DNA of 64,000 nt from Actinomadura hallensis (GTDB lineage: Bacteria > Actinomycetota > Actinomycetes > Streptosporangiales > Streptosporangiaceae): assembly GCF_006716765.1 (NCBI RefSeq), contig NZ_VFPO01000001.1:4464001-4528000 (forward strand), given 5' to 3'. Positions 17,535 through 26,630 of this stretch are shown here, piece by piece. The translations under genes were made by a program, and so were the position numbers. The notes under the pieces are model-generated. The model was given only the letters and a program-made list of their open reading frames with translations, was not told the origin of the DNA and did not search any database. The stretch's first letter is position 1; each line of letters opens with the position of its first letter.

Positions 17535-18254
17535 ATGTCCTACGACCGCCAGCCGTACCGAACGCACCGCCGGAGAAGGAAGGCCAGGGCCGGGAGGCTC
17601 GGACTGGCCGGGGCCCTCACCGGGGCCGTGGGGATCGCGGCCGTGGCCGCCGCGATCGTGGTCATCAGGCCGAGCGGCGACTCCGGGGAGGAGCCCGCCC
17701 GCCCGTCGCTGACGGGGCAGGGAAGCACCGTCGCGAAGGAGCCGTCGGTGCCCGCGCCGCGGACCGGCCCGCCGATCAACTTCACCACCCCGGAGGGCTA
17801 CGGCTACAGCCTCGCCGCCGTCAAGGCCGGGACGGGCCCGCGGCCGCTCGGCCCCACCAAGGCGCCGCCGTCGGGGACGACGTACGCGTACGCCGACTAC
17901 GTCCTCACCAACAACCAGCGGCGGCCCGTGCTCCTGGACTACCCGGCCGACCTGTTCATGCCGAAGGCTCAGGTCCCGTCGTCCGCCCAGGCCCGGTGCA
18001 TGCCGCAGGTGGGCATCCCCGACGACATGTGCACGCTCCCCAACAACAGCAGGATCAGGGCCAGGGTGGACGGTTCGGAGCCGCCCGTCGACGAGGACGG
18101 CACCATGATGATCCCGGCGGGCGCCTCCTACGTGGTGCGGATCGCCTCGGAGCTTCCCGTCAAGGAGGGCGTCTCCGCGGACGACCTGCGGCTGTTCGTG
18201 TGGAACGCCCGGTACACCAGCGACCGCAAGGGCATCGAGCTGGCGTTCCCCTGA
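17535..18254 (+). CDS. Membrane-anchored extracellular protein, unknown
   Basis: 239 residues. The N-terminus is cytoplasmic and very basic (RTHRRRRKARAGRLG), followed by one membrane helix (about residues 25-45). A Ser/Pro-rich linker leads to an extracellular beta-rich domain from about 75 on. Two cysteines (RCMPQ and DMCTL, about 156 and 167) could form a disulfide. The region YADYVLTNNQRRPVLLDYPADLFM resembles DUF4352-like lipoprotein domains in outline only. GGGAGC upstream supports ATG 17535. TATCGT at 17462-17467 may be its -10. I do not recognise the family. Confidence 0.7.
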   Translation: MSYDRQPYRTHRRRRKARAGRLGLAGALTGAVGIAAVAAAIVVIRPSGDSGEEPARPSLTGQGSTVAKEPSVPAPRTGPPINFTTPEGYGYSLAAVKAGTGPRPLGPTKAPPSGTTYAYADYVLTNNQRRPVLLDYPADLFMPKAQVPSSAQARCMPQVGIPDDMCTLPNNSRIRARVDGSEPPVDEDGTMMIPAGASYVVRIASELPVKEGVSADDLRLFVWNARYTSDRKGIELAFP

Positions 18255-18315
18255 CCGGCCCTCCCATTGACGGCCCTGCCCATTGACGGCTCCGCCCGCT
18301 GACCGGCGCTCGGCC
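18252..18315. repeat. 16-bp tandem repeat, four copies, at a stop codon
   Basis: Four consecutive 16-base units: TGACCGGCCCTCCCAT, TGACGGCCCTGCCCAT, TGACGGCTCCGCCCGC and TGACCGGCGCTCGGCC. The first begins with the stop codon of the preceding gene. Because 16 is not a multiple of three, the TGA recurs in each reading frame. Confidence 0.75.
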
Positions 18316-18341
18316 GGCCGCCCCCCGGCTCTGGCGGGATC

Positions 18342-20018
18342 CTAGGGCAGGCGTGTGAAACCAATGTCCTGGTAGTCGGGCTGGAGGAAGCCGCAGGCTC
18401 CCAGATTGGCCAGGTTCGCGCGCGTGGCGACGAGCTGGGGACGCTGGTACAGCGGCAACACCGACGCCTGGCGCCAGATCAGCCGGTCGGCCGTGTTGAC
18501 GAGGGCGCGAACCCGCTCCGGGTCGGACTCCGCGAGCGCGCCGTCCAGTGCCTCGTCGATGGCCTCGCTGCCGATGCGCGAGTAGTTCTGCTGGACGCGG
18601 CCGCCGCGCGGCCGCGCGAAGACCGACCTCATCGTCGACACCGGATAGGGCGTCCCCAGCCAGGAGAAGGGGATGATGTCGAACCTGCCGGGCGTCACGT
18701 AGCGGGGGAACACGTCGTCGGCCGGGACCGGCTCGATGTCCACCCGGACGCCGATCCGTTCGAGCAGCGCCCGCGCGAGCTCCCCTTCGCGTTTGCCGAT
18801 CGGGACCCCGGAGGGGACGACGAAGCGCAGCGCGAGCGTCCGCCCGTCCTTGACGCGGTACCTGCCGCGGAGCCGCCAGCCCGCCTCGTCGAGGAGGCGC
18901 CCGGCGCGGTCCGGGTCGTGCACGCCGAACTCTCCGGAGTTGTCCTCGTAGCCGTCCTGGGCGGCGACGTAGAAGTGGTTGCCCAGCGTCCGCACCGGCA
19001 CCCCGAGGCCGGACAGGTCGGAGCGGGCGATGGCGCGCCGGTCGATACCGAGCATGACGGCCCGCCGCACCCGCACGTCGGACAGCGCCGGCGACGCGGC
19101 GTTCAGCGTGAAGTGCCGCCAGTCCGGCCCGGACGCCCGGCGCACGGTCGCTCCGCGCACCCCCTGGACGCGCCGCAGCACGCCCGCGTCGAGCCCGACG
19201 TCCATCAGGTCGATCTCGTGGTTGGCGAACGCTCCGGGCGTCGCCGCCGGGTCCATCGCGCGGTGGACGATGCGGTCGAGCTTCGCGGGCGGCCCCCACC
19301 AGGAGGGATCACGGACGAGGGTGACGGTCTTGCCCGCCCGGTCGATCTCCTGGACGGCGAACGGCCCGGCCGTGACGGGCAGGCGGTTCCGCCAGCCGTC
19401 GTTGAACTCGCGCGGCGTGGAGTAGGCGGAGGCCGGGTACAGCGGGCTGAACAGGGCGCGCCAGTCCGCGTACGTCCCGTCGAAGACGACCCTGACCTCG
19501 TGGTCGCCGTCGCCTCGCTCGACACGGGTGATCCGGCGGTAGCCGGTGACGGACGAGACCTCGAAGCGCGGGTCCCGTCCCGAGAGCGCCCGAGCCTGCG
19601 CGGCGAAGTCGGCGTGACCGATGGGCCGGCCGTCCGACCATCTCGCGCGCGGATTGAGCCGGTAGGTGACGGTCTGCCCGTGCGCGGTGCGCTCGACCGT
19701 GGCCGACCGCAGGTACTCCGGCACCGGATGCGGCACGGCGTTCTCGTCGGCGCGCATGAGGTGGGGCAGGACGCCTTGGACGACCCGTCCGACCGCCCCG
19801 GTGGCGCCGTTGACATGGTGGAAGTTCCACTGAGACGGGAACTCCGGCAGCGGCCAGCGCAGCGTCCCGCCGTTTTCGACGCGGTCGCGCGGGACGGGGT
19901 TGACGTCGGAGGCGGGCAGCGGACCCGGCGGCCCGCCGGCGGCTTCGCCCGAACCGTCGCAGCCCGCCCCGCTCAGCGACGCGACCGCCAGGAGGGCCGC
20001 ACCGGCCGTCCGGGTCAC
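18342..20018 (-). CDS. ABC transporter substrate-binding lipoprotein, peptide/nickel family
   Basis: About 558 residues of the SBP_bac_5 (DppA/OppA) family, the extracellular receptor of a peptide-type importer. A signal peptide ends in the lipobox LSGAGC (Cys about residue 20). The mature protein has the family blocks GGTLRWPLPEFP, LVRDPSWWGPPAKLDRIVHR and RAVMLGIDRRAIA. The start is GTG 20018, four-base overlap (GTGA) with the ATPase gene and GGGGAGGA upstream; a longer start would disrupt the signal peptide. Placing the receptor last in the operon is less common. The solute is unknown; TGYRRITRVERG-type loops do not identify it. Confidence 0.88.
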   Translation of the reverse strand: MTRTAGAALLAVASLSGAGCDGSGEAAGGPPGPLPASDVNPVPRDRVENGGTLRWPLPEFPSQWNFHHVNGATGAVGRVVQGVLPHLMRADENAVPHPVPEYLRSATVERTAHGQTVTYRLNPRARWSDGRPIGHADFAAQARALSGRDPRFEVSSVTGYRRITRVERGDGDHEVRVVFDGTYADWRALFSPLYPASAYSTPREFNDGWRNRLPVTAGPFAVQEIDRAGKTVTLVRDPSWWGPPAKLDRIVHRAMDPAATPGAFANHEIDLMDVGLDAGVLRRVQGVRGATVRRASGPDWRHFTLNAASPALSDVRVRRAVMLGIDRRAIARSDLSGLGVPVRTLGNHFYVAAQDGYEDNSGEFGVHDPDRAGRLLDEAGWRLRGRYRVKDGRTLALRFVVPSGVPIGKREGELARALLERIGVRVDIEPVPADDVFPRYVTPGRFDIIPFSWLGTPYPVSTMRSVFARPRGGRVQQNYSRIGSEAIDEALDGALAESDPERVRALVNTADRLIWRQASVLPLYQRPQLVATRANLANLGACGFLQPDYQDIGFTRLP

Positions 20019-21832
20019 CGTCCTCCCCGGGCCGCGACCAGGGGGAAGTGGCAGGCGACCGAATGGGCGGCGGTTTCCTCCGTCCGCGCTGGACGGGGCA
20101 AGGGGTCGTCGTTCTCGCACAGGGCTCCCTCGAAGGCGGTCAACGTGGCGTAGCGCGGGCAACGGGAACGGAACCGGCACCCGGCAGGCAAGGAGGCGGG
20201 GTCAGGCGGCTCTCCCCGCAGGACGACTCGATCGCGCCGCCGTTCAAGGCGCGGGTCGGCCGGCGGAACCGCGTCCAGCAGCGCGCGCGTGTACGGATGG
20301 GCGGGCTCGCCGTACACGCTCCCTACGGGACCGCTTTCGACGATGCGGCCCGCGTACATGACGGCGACCCGGTCGGCCAGATGCTGGACGACGCCCAGGT
20401 CATGGGTGACGAACAGGCACGCCATACCGAATCGGTCGCGTAAGCGTCTCAACAGGGCCAGGATTTCGGCTCGCACGGGAACGTCCAGGGCTGTGACGGG
20501 CTCGTCCAAGAGGAGCAGCCGTGGCTCCAGAGCCAGCGCTCTGGCAATGCCCACGCGTTGCCTCTGCCCGCCCGAAAGGCCATGTGGGTAACGCCGAGCC
20601 AGGTCAGGCTCCAGGCCCACCGACTCCATCAGTTCCCTGACACGGTTCCTGGACTTCGCTCTAGGCACACCGTGTGCGGTCAGCGGCTCGGCGAGGACGT
20701 CGGCCACCCGCATCCGCGGGTTCAGTGCGGCGAACGGGTCCTGGAACACCATCTGGACCTCGCGCCGGAGGGCCTTGCGGTCACCGGCTCCCAGCGAAGC
20801 CGTGTCCCGGCCGCAGACGCAGACACGTCCGCCCTGCGGGCGCGACAGCCGCAGGATCTCCATCAGGACGGTGGTCTTGCCGCACCCCGACTCCCCGACC
20901 AGCGCCAAGGTCTCGCCCTCCCGGACGGCGAACCCGACACCGTCCACGGCTCGCACCACACCCGCCCGGCGCAGACCCAACGGCCCCCTGTGAGAGACGT
21001 AGTGGCGGACGAGCCCGTCCACCTCCAGCACCACAGGTCGCGAAGGCGACCGCGACGGACGCCCCTCACCGGCCGGGGACACCGGCCGCAGCAGCCGCCC
21101 GGCGTGCGGCGTGCCGGGACGACGGAACACCTGCTCCACCGGACCCGACTCCACGGAGCGGCCCGCGTGCATCACCATGACGCGGTCGGCGAACCCGGCC
21201 ACGACGCCCGGATCGTGCGTGATCAGCACGATCGCGGCGCCGGCGGCCTCCCCGGCGGCCCGCAGCACGTCCAGGACCCGCGCCCGGACGGTCGCGTCGA
21301 GGGCGGTGACCGGCTCGTCCGCGACGATGACCGCCGGGTCGTGGGCGACCGCCATGGCGATCATCACGCGCTGCCGCATGCCGCCGGAGAGCTCGTGCGG
21401 GTACGCGCGGCCGTGCCGCGCGGCGATCCCGACCCGGCCGAGCAGCTCCGCGGCCCGCACCCGCGCCGCCGCCCGCGAGACCCGCGAGTGGACCCGGACG
21501 CCCTCGGCCACCTGGTCGCCGACCGTGCGGACGGGGTTGAGGGACGACAGCGGGTCCTGGAACACCATGGCCAGGTCCTTGCCGCGCACCCGCGACAGCT
21601 CGGCGTCCGTCCTGCCGAGCAGTTCCTCCCCGCGCAGCCGCACCGAGCCCGTGACACGGGCGCCGTCCGGCAGGAGTCCCATCACGGCGAGCGCGAGCGC
21701 GGTCTTGCCCGCCCCCGACTCCCCGACGACGCCGAGCACCTCGCCCGCCCCGGCCGTGAGGCACGCCCCGCGCACGGCGCGCACGCCGGACGCGTACCGA
21801 ACCGTGAGATCCGTGACCCGCAGAACGCTCAA
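20015..21832 (-). CDS. Fused dual ATP-binding protein of peptide ABC importer (DppD-DppF type)
   Basis: About 605 residues with two complete ABC ATPase domains. The first has Walker A GESGAGKTALA, signature LSGGMRQRV and Walker B VIVADEPVTALD. The second has GESGCGKTTVL, LSGGQRQRV and LLLLDEPVTALD. The C-terminal extension RFRSRCPRYA holds the cysteines typical of the oligopeptide ATPase tail. The likely start is TTG 21832, whose TTGA overlaps the stop of the permease gene. It powers import through the two permeases upstream. Confidence 0.9.
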   Translation of the reverse strand: MSVLRVTDLTVRYASGVRAVRGACLTAGAGEVLGVVGESGAGKTALALAVMGLLPDGARVTGSVRLRGEELLGRTDAELSRVRGKDLAMVFQDPLSSLNPVRTVGDQVAEGVRVHSRVSRAAARVRAAELLGRVGIAARHGRAYPHELSGGMRQRVMIAMAVAHDPAVIVADEPVTALDATVRARVLDVLRAAGEAAGAAIVLITHDPGVVAGFADRVMVMHAGRSVESGPVEQVFRRPGTPHAGRLLRPVSPAGEGRPSRSPSRPVVLEVDGLVRHYVSHRGPLGLRRAGVVRAVDGVGFAVREGETLALVGESGCGKTTVLMEILRLSRPQGGRVCVCGRDTASLGAGDRKALRREVQMVFQDPFAALNPRMRVADVLAEPLTAHGVPRAKSRNRVRELMESVGLEPDLARRYPHGLSGGQRQRVGIARALALEPRLLLLDEPVTALDVPVRAEILALLRRLRDRFGMACLFVTHDLGVVQHLADRVAVMYAGRIVESGPVGSVYGEPAHPYTRALLDAVPPADPRLERRRDRVVLRGEPPDPASLPAGCRFRSRCPRYATLTAFEGALCENDDPLPRPARTEETAAHSVACHFPLVAARGGR

Positions 21833-22659
21833 CGACCGTCCCCGGCGGGGTCGAGGGCGTCCCGCAGGCCGTCTCCCAGGAGGTTCACCGCGAGGACGAC
21901 GAGGACGAGCAGCCCGGCGGCGAACCCGAACGGCCACGGGTGGGCGGCGGCGGTGGCCTGGCCGTCCGCGATCAGCGTGCCGAGCGACACCTCCGGCGGC
22001 CGCACGCCGAACCCGAGGTAGGACAGGCCGCTCTCGGCGACGATCGCGACGCCGGCGTTCAGGCTCGCGTCCACGGCCAGCAGCGACGCCAGCTGCGGCA
22101 GCACATGCCGGGCGAGGACGCGCGGCGCGCCCACCCCGCAGAACCGCGCGGCCAGCACGTGCTCGCGCCGCCGCAGCGAGATCGTCACGGCCCGCACCGC
22201 CCGCGCCGTGACCATCCACATGAGGGCGGCCAGCACCGCCATGAGGACCGGCAGGCCGCCCGGCAGCCGCGGCGAGAGCACCGCGACGACGAGCAGGGAC
22301 GGCAGGGCGAGCAGCAGGTCGGCGCCCCACATCAGGACGCGGTCGGCCCGGCCGCCCGCGTAGCCCGCCACGGCGCCGACGACGGCGGCGAGCCCGGTGG
22401 CGGCCACGGCGACGACCGCGCCGATGAGCATCGACCTGCGCGCCCCGTGCAGGGTGAGGGCGAAGACGTCGCGTCCGCTCTGGGTCGTGCCGAGCCAGTG
22501 CCGCGCGGACGGCCCCTGCTGGAAGGCCGCGAAGTCCGTGTCGTCCCAGGCGGACGGCGACACGAGCGGCCCGGCGGCGACCAGGCCGGCCAGGAGGGCG
22601 AGCAGGACCAGGCCCGCGGCGGCACGGCGGCCGCCGAACGCCGCGCGCGGGGCGGTCAC
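21829..22659 (-). CDS. ABC importer permease, DppC type
   Basis: About 276 residues with six predicted membrane helices. The short periplasmic N-terminal segment with HWLGTTQSGRDVFALTLHG is the hallmark of DppC/OppC proteins. The EAA loop AARFCGVGAPRVLARHVLPQ contacts the ATPase. Start GTG 22659 overlaps the stop of the DppB-type gene (GTGA), with GGAG upstream. It forms the channel with the DppB-type partner. Confidence 0.9.
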   Translation of the reverse strand: MTAPRAAFGGRRAAAGLVLLALLAGLVAAGPLVSPSAWDDTDFAAFQQGPSARHWLGTTQSGRDVFALTLHGARRSMLIGAVVAVAATGLAAVVGAVAGYAGGRADRVLMWGADLLLALPSLLVVAVLSPRLPGGLPVLMAVLAALMWMVTARAVRAVTISLRRREHVLAARFCGVGAPRVLARHVLPQLASLLAVDASLNAGVAIVAESGLSYLGFGVRPPEVSLGTLIADGQATAAAHPWPFGFAAGLLVLVVLAVNLLGDGLRDALDPAGDGR

Positions 22660-23639
22660 GGCGCGCTCCGCACGCGCGGGTCGAGGACGCCGTGCAGGAC
22701 GTCGGCGGCCGCCCCGGCGAGCAGCATCCCGCCCGCGGCGGCGCAGCCGATCGCCGCGACCGCGTTCACGTCGCCGCGGGCCACCGAGCCGGTCAGCCAC
22801 TCCCCCATCCCGTGCCATCCGAACGCCTTCTCGGTGAACACGCCGCCGACGACCAGCAGGCCCGACGCGTACGGGAGGTAGGCCGCCATCGGGACGAGCG
22901 CCGTGGGCAGCCCGTGCCGCAGGAGCGCGCTGCGCCGCCGCAGCCCCTTGGCCCGCGCGGTCCGCACGTGGCCCGCGTGCAGGACGTCCAGCATCAGGCC
23001 GCGCTGGTACCGGCAGAAGACGGCGAGCTGGGCGAGCGCGACCGCCGCCGTGGGCAGGAGCAGGTGCCGGACCCGGTCGGCGAGCCCGGCCGCGCCGCCG
23101 GGCGCCCCGGGCGTGGACTCGCCCGCCCAGACGAAGAGGCGCGCGCCCGCCAGCTCGTTGACCTCTCCCGCGAGCAACTGCAGGACGATGGCCAGGACGA
23201 ACACGGGGACCGCCAGCAGCACGCAGGACCCGAGGGTGACGATCCGGTCGGCCGCGCGCCCGTGCCGGACCGCCGCCCAGGCGCCCAGCAGGACGCCGAG
23301 CACGCAGCCCAGGGCGGCTCCGGGGAGCATCAGCCGCAGGCTCGCGCCGAGCCTTCGCCGCAGCTCGGGGCCGACCGGCTCGCCGTCCCACGTGCGGCCG
23401 AGGTCGCCGCGCAGGACGCCACCGGCCCAGGTGAGGTACCGGTCGGCCAGGGGCGTCCGGTCGTTGAGGTTGAGCGCGGTGAGCCGGGCGTCGACGACCG
23501 CCTCGGGCGGAGGCGACGCGCGGCCTTCGTAGCCGGCGCGGGGGTCGAGCGCGACGGCGGCGAGCAGGTAGGCGGCGCTCATCGCCAGCGCGGCCAGCAC
23601 CACGTGTCTCGCCAGCCTGCGCAGCAGGAACGCCGCCAT
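22656..23639 (-). CDS. ABC importer permease, DppB type
   Basis: About 327 residues. The N-terminal membrane helix LLRRLARHVVLAALAMSAAYL, a large extracytoplasmic loop (about 30-95, with DLGRTWDGEPV) and the EAA loop RTARAKGLRRRSALLRHGLP are typical of DppB/OppB. ATG 23639 follows an excellent GGAGGTGG. First gene of the four-gene importer operon; its promoter should lie just upstream within 23640-23700. Confidence 0.9.
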   Translation of the reverse strand: MAAFLLRRLARHVVLAALAMSAAYLLAAVALDPRAGYEGRASPPPEAVVDARLTALNLNDRTPLADRYLTWAGGVLRGDLGRTWDGEPVGPELRRRLGASLRLMLPGAALGCVLGVLLGAWAAVRHGRAADRIVTLGSCVLLAVPVFVLAIVLQLLAGEVNELAGARLFVWAGESTPGAPGGAAGLADRVRHLLLPTAAVALAQLAVFCRYQRGLMLDVLHAGHVRTARAKGLRRRSALLRHGLPTALVPMAAYLPYASGLLVVGGVFTEKAFGWHGMGEWLTGSVARGDVNAVAAIGCAAAGGMLLAGAAADVLHGVLDPRVRSAP

Positions 23640-24316
23640 ACCACCTCCGAACCGCCCCAACGGCGCTCACCCGGCATGAGCACAGAATGCTATCGAGCGA
23701 TCACGCACGGCGTCCGGAAAAGCGGAAACCCGGAGCCGCGCCGGTCTCAGCCGGATGTCCGTCCTCGCGGGGCGCGGGGCGCCGGCGGGCGCCGTGCACC
23801 GCCGCTAAAGAACGAGAACGGGATCGTCAGGGCGTTGATGTCCACGGAGATGGGGAACATGCGGTCGTTCCTCGCCGAGGTCGCGGACAGCCGTCCCGGA
23901 CGCGGGGGCCGAGCATGGTGACCAGGCGGTCCTGACAGGACCGCTCCCCGCACGGCCCGCCCGTCGCGCAGGCGGCCCGCCTCCGGGTCCCGGCCGCTGC
24001 GGCGCCGGCGGCGATCCGAACCCGCCCCTGTGAAGGGCTCAGAACCGCCGCCCGCACCGCGGTGCCGGATCCGGCGGGCGGTGCGGCGGGCGGTGTCCGA
24101 TCTCCGTCCGACCTCTTCCGCCGGGAGACCGCGACCTGCACCTTTTTGTGCGATTCGCCGGATTCTGCGGTTACCATCACGGCACGCGCCACCACGCCGT
24201 GCCGGGGGACAGTGTCGGCGGGAGGAGGTCCCGGTGTCCTGAGGCGGACGCCCCGGCGACTGCAGGACAGGGGGCAGGACGCTTTAACATTCCATTACTT
24301 TCTGTCTGGGGTGGGC
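23640..24316. other. Long intergenic region before the sensor kinase
   Basis: 677 bases between the divergent importer operon and the kinase. It must hold both promoters. TAACAT at 24287-24292 could be a kinase -10 with no clear -35. A 27-codon plus-strand ORF (23838-23921) and a 37-codon minus-strand ORF (23860-23747) overlap here; neither is recognisable. No terminator or RNA gene was seen. Confidence 0.4.
23747..23860 (-). CDS. Possible small ORF, 37 aa, unknown
   Basis: Starts MFPISVDINALTIPFSFF, a short hydrophobic stretch, then an Arg/Pro-rich tail. GAGGAA at 23868-23873 lies seven bases before the ATG, a good ribosome binding site. Third codon positions are nearly all G or C in the first half, but the opposite strand shows the same, so coding is uncertain. 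Confidence 0.25.
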   Translation of the reverse strand: MFPISVDINALTIPFSFFSGGARRPPAPRAPRGRTSG

Positions 24317-26296
24317 ATGGTCGAGTCGGCAAGGCGGCGGGCCGGGACGCGGCGCCGCGGGGCGGGGCGCTTCGCGGCCGCCGTCGCGTTCTGCGCCGTC
24401 CTCCTGGTCGCCGCGTCGCTCGCCGTCGGGGCCTTCCTGCCCTCCGACCTGCGCATGGTCTGGTGGCATCCGGAGATCCTCGTCGCCACCGCCTGGACGC
24501 CGGTCGCCGCCGTCCTGCTGCGGCACCGGCCGCGGCTGACCGTCGGCTGGCTGATGCTCGGGGCCGGTTTCACCGCCGCCGTGTACGTGCTGACCCTCAA
24601 CCTCGCCCCGTGGGCCGAGCTCCACGACCGGCCCGGAGCGGGGTTCCTCGGCTGGCTCAGCACCTGGCTGTGGGCCGTTGACACCTACGTCCTGACGCTC
24701 GTCTTCCCGCTGCTCTTCCCGGACGGGCGGCTGGTGTCGCGGTGGTTCAGGCCCGTGCTGGCCCTCGCCCTCCTCGTCCCCGTGATCGTCTGCGTCCACC
24801 TGACGATCGACCCGGACGTGCGCGAGTGGCACAACGGCGTCTCGGTCTACCCGTTCGGCGGGATCCCGGTGGCGATCACCGTGATCATCCTCGGCACCCT
24901 GGCGGCGGCCCTGTGCTCGATCGTCGTGCGGTTCGTCAAGTCGCCGCCCGACGTCCGGCGGCAGATCGCCTGGGTCGTCTACCCCGGCCTGGTCGCCATC
25001 GCGGTCGTCTACGCGGGCGAGAACACGATGATCGGGGACCCGGTCCGCAACCTCACGATCGTCGCGGTGCCCGTCTGCATCGCCATCGCGATCACCCGCT
25101 ACCGCCTCTACGATATCGACCTGGTGATCAGCCGCACTCTGGTCTACGCGGGCCTCCTGGCCCTCATCACGGGCCTGTACTTCGCGTTCGTCGGCGCGGC
25201 GAGCCTGCTCGCCCACGACGAGGGGACCCTCTCCGGGCTCGCCGCCGCGATCCTCGCGGGCGCCGTGTTCGAGCCCGTCCGGCGCCGGCTCCAGCGCACG
25301 GTGGACGGGTTCATCCACGGCGAGCGCGACCCGTACCGGATCGCCGACCGCCTCAACCGGCGGCTCCAGACCGCCGCCGACCCGAACGCCGCGCTCGCCG
25401 TGGCCGCCGAGGTGGCGCGCTCCGCGCTGCACGCCACCGGCGTCACGATCGAGGTGCTGGACCGCGACGGCCGCACGATCTCCGCGGAGGACGGCGTCCT
25501 CGGCGACCGGCCGCAGCTCATCCCGCTGGTCTGGCACGGGGAGCCGGTGGGCCGGCTGCTGTTCGGCGTCACCCGGTCGCCGGACGCGCGGCTGTCGGGC
25601 GTCCTCGCCCGCAACCTGGCGGAGCTGGCGAACGCGGTCCGGCTCGCCGCGGACGTCCAGCGGTCCCGGGAGCACATCCTGCGCACCCGCGAGGAGGAGC
25701 GGCGGCGGCTGCGGCGCGACCTGCACGACGGGCTCGGCCCGACGCTGGCCAGCCTCGCGATGACGATCGACGCCGCGCGGATCACCCTGAAGACCGACCC
25801 CGAGGCGGTGGACGCGCTGCTGGAGGAGCTCCGGACCACGATGGGCAGCACCATCGGCGACATCCGGGAGCTCGTGTACGGGCTGCGGCCGCCCGCGCTG
25901 GACGACCTGGGATTGGAGGGCGCGATCCAGGCGCTCGGCGGGGTCGTCGCGTCGGACGACGGCCCGAAGGTGGACGTGCAGGTGGAGGGCGACCTGAACG
26001 GCCTGCCCGCCGCCGCCGAGGTCGCCGCGTACCGGATCGTGCAGGAGGCCCTCACCAACGTGCACCGGCACGCGAAGGCCGAGTCGGCGGTGGTCAAGCT
26101 GCATCTGAACGGCGACCTGTACGTTACCGTCAACGACGACGGCGTGGGGCTGCCCCCTCAGGTGCGCTCCGGGATCGGCATGTCGTCGATGCGGGAGCGG
26201 GCCGCCGAGCTGGGCGGTTCCTGCACCGTCGGCCCCGGCCCCAAGGGCGGGACGCTGGTCCGGGCCAAGCTGCCCGTCAACGGCGTCGGCCACTGA
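24317..26296 (+). CDS. NarL-family sensor histidine kinase, orphan
   Basis: About 659 residues. The N-terminal half has seven or so membrane helices (about 15-270), without a large extracellular domain. A GAF-like segment (about 325-450) leads to a HisKA_3 dimerisation domain with the phosphoacceptor in RRDLHDGLGPTLA (His about residue 470). An HATPase_c domain follows (about 560-650, TNVHRHAKAES, NDDGVGLPP and SGIGMSSMRERAAELGG). The fold is that of NarL/DegS-type kinases, which normally pair with a LuxR-type response regulator. No regulator is next to it. ATG 24317 was chosen because upstream sequence is unlike the family; GTG 24311 is possible. Confidence 0.88.
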   Translation: MVESARRRAGTRRRGAGRFAAAVAFCAVLLVAASLAVGAFLPSDLRMVWWHPEILVATAWTPVAAVLLRHRPRLTVGWLMLGAGFTAAVYVLTLNLAPWAELHDRPGAGFLGWLSTWLWAVDTYVLTLVFPLLFPDGRLVSRWFRPVLALALLVPVIVCVHLTIDPDVREWHNGVSVYPFGGIPVAITVIILGTLAAALCSIVVRFVKSPPDVRRQIAWVVYPGLVAIAVVYAGENTMIGDPVRNLTIVAVPVCIAIAITRYRLYDIDLVISRTLVYAGLLALITGLYFAFVGAASLLAHDEGTLSGLAAAILAGAVFEPVRRRLQRTVDGFIHGERDPYRIADRLNRRLQTAADPNAALAVAAEVARSALHATGVTIEVLDRDGRTISAEDGVLGDRPQLIPLVWHGEPVGRLLFGVTRSPDARLSGVLARNLAELANAVRLAADVQRSREHILRTREEERRRLRRDLHDGLGPTLASLAMTIDAARITLKTDPEAVDALLEELRTTMGSTIGDIRELVYGLRPPALDDLGLEGAIQALGGVVASDDGPKVDVQVEGDLNGLPAAAEVAAYRIVQEALTNVHRHAKAESAVVKLHLNGDLYVTVNDDGVGLPPQVRSGIGMSSMRERAAELGGSCTVGPGPKGGTLVRAKLPVNGVGH

Positions 26297-26314
26297 CACC
26301 GGCACTGACACCGG
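26291..26314. repeat. 12-bp tandem duplication at the kinase stop
   Basis: CACTGACACCGG occurs twice in a row (26291-26302, 26303-26314); the first copy contains the kinase TGA. Confidence 0.6.
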
Positions 26315-26415
26315 CCCGCACCGGGGCTCCGGCCGTTCGACGGCCGTTCGATCGGGATCTCCGCGCGGGCCCTGTTCCGCGCGCCGGCCCCACCGGGGTC
26401 TCGCTCACCCGGTGG

Positions 26416-26461
26416 GAGGGCCGGTGACCGCCCCCCGCCAAGAAGGTCGCCACCGGCCCTC
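26416..26461. terminator. Bidirectional terminator between kinase and dapF
   Basis: Perfect 11-bp inverted repeat GAGGGCCGGTG (26416-26426) and CACCGGCCCTC (26451-26461), loop 24 bases, in the 334-base gap between the convergent kinase and dapF. The rest of the gap (26297-26630) has no supported gene; GCACCGGGGCTCC occurs twice in it (about 26319 and 26474). Confidence 0.65.
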
Positions 26462-26630
26462 AGGCTCCGCACGGCACCGGGGCTCCCATCCCGGTCCGTA
26501 CGGGCCATTCACCAGAGGGTGTGCATGAACGAAGTTATGCGGCGGAAGGTCCCGTTGGTGAGGGACACCTGTCCCGTTCGGGCCGGGACGTGGGCGGACG
26601 CGGTCGCGCCGCTGGTCGCGAGGGGTGCCC

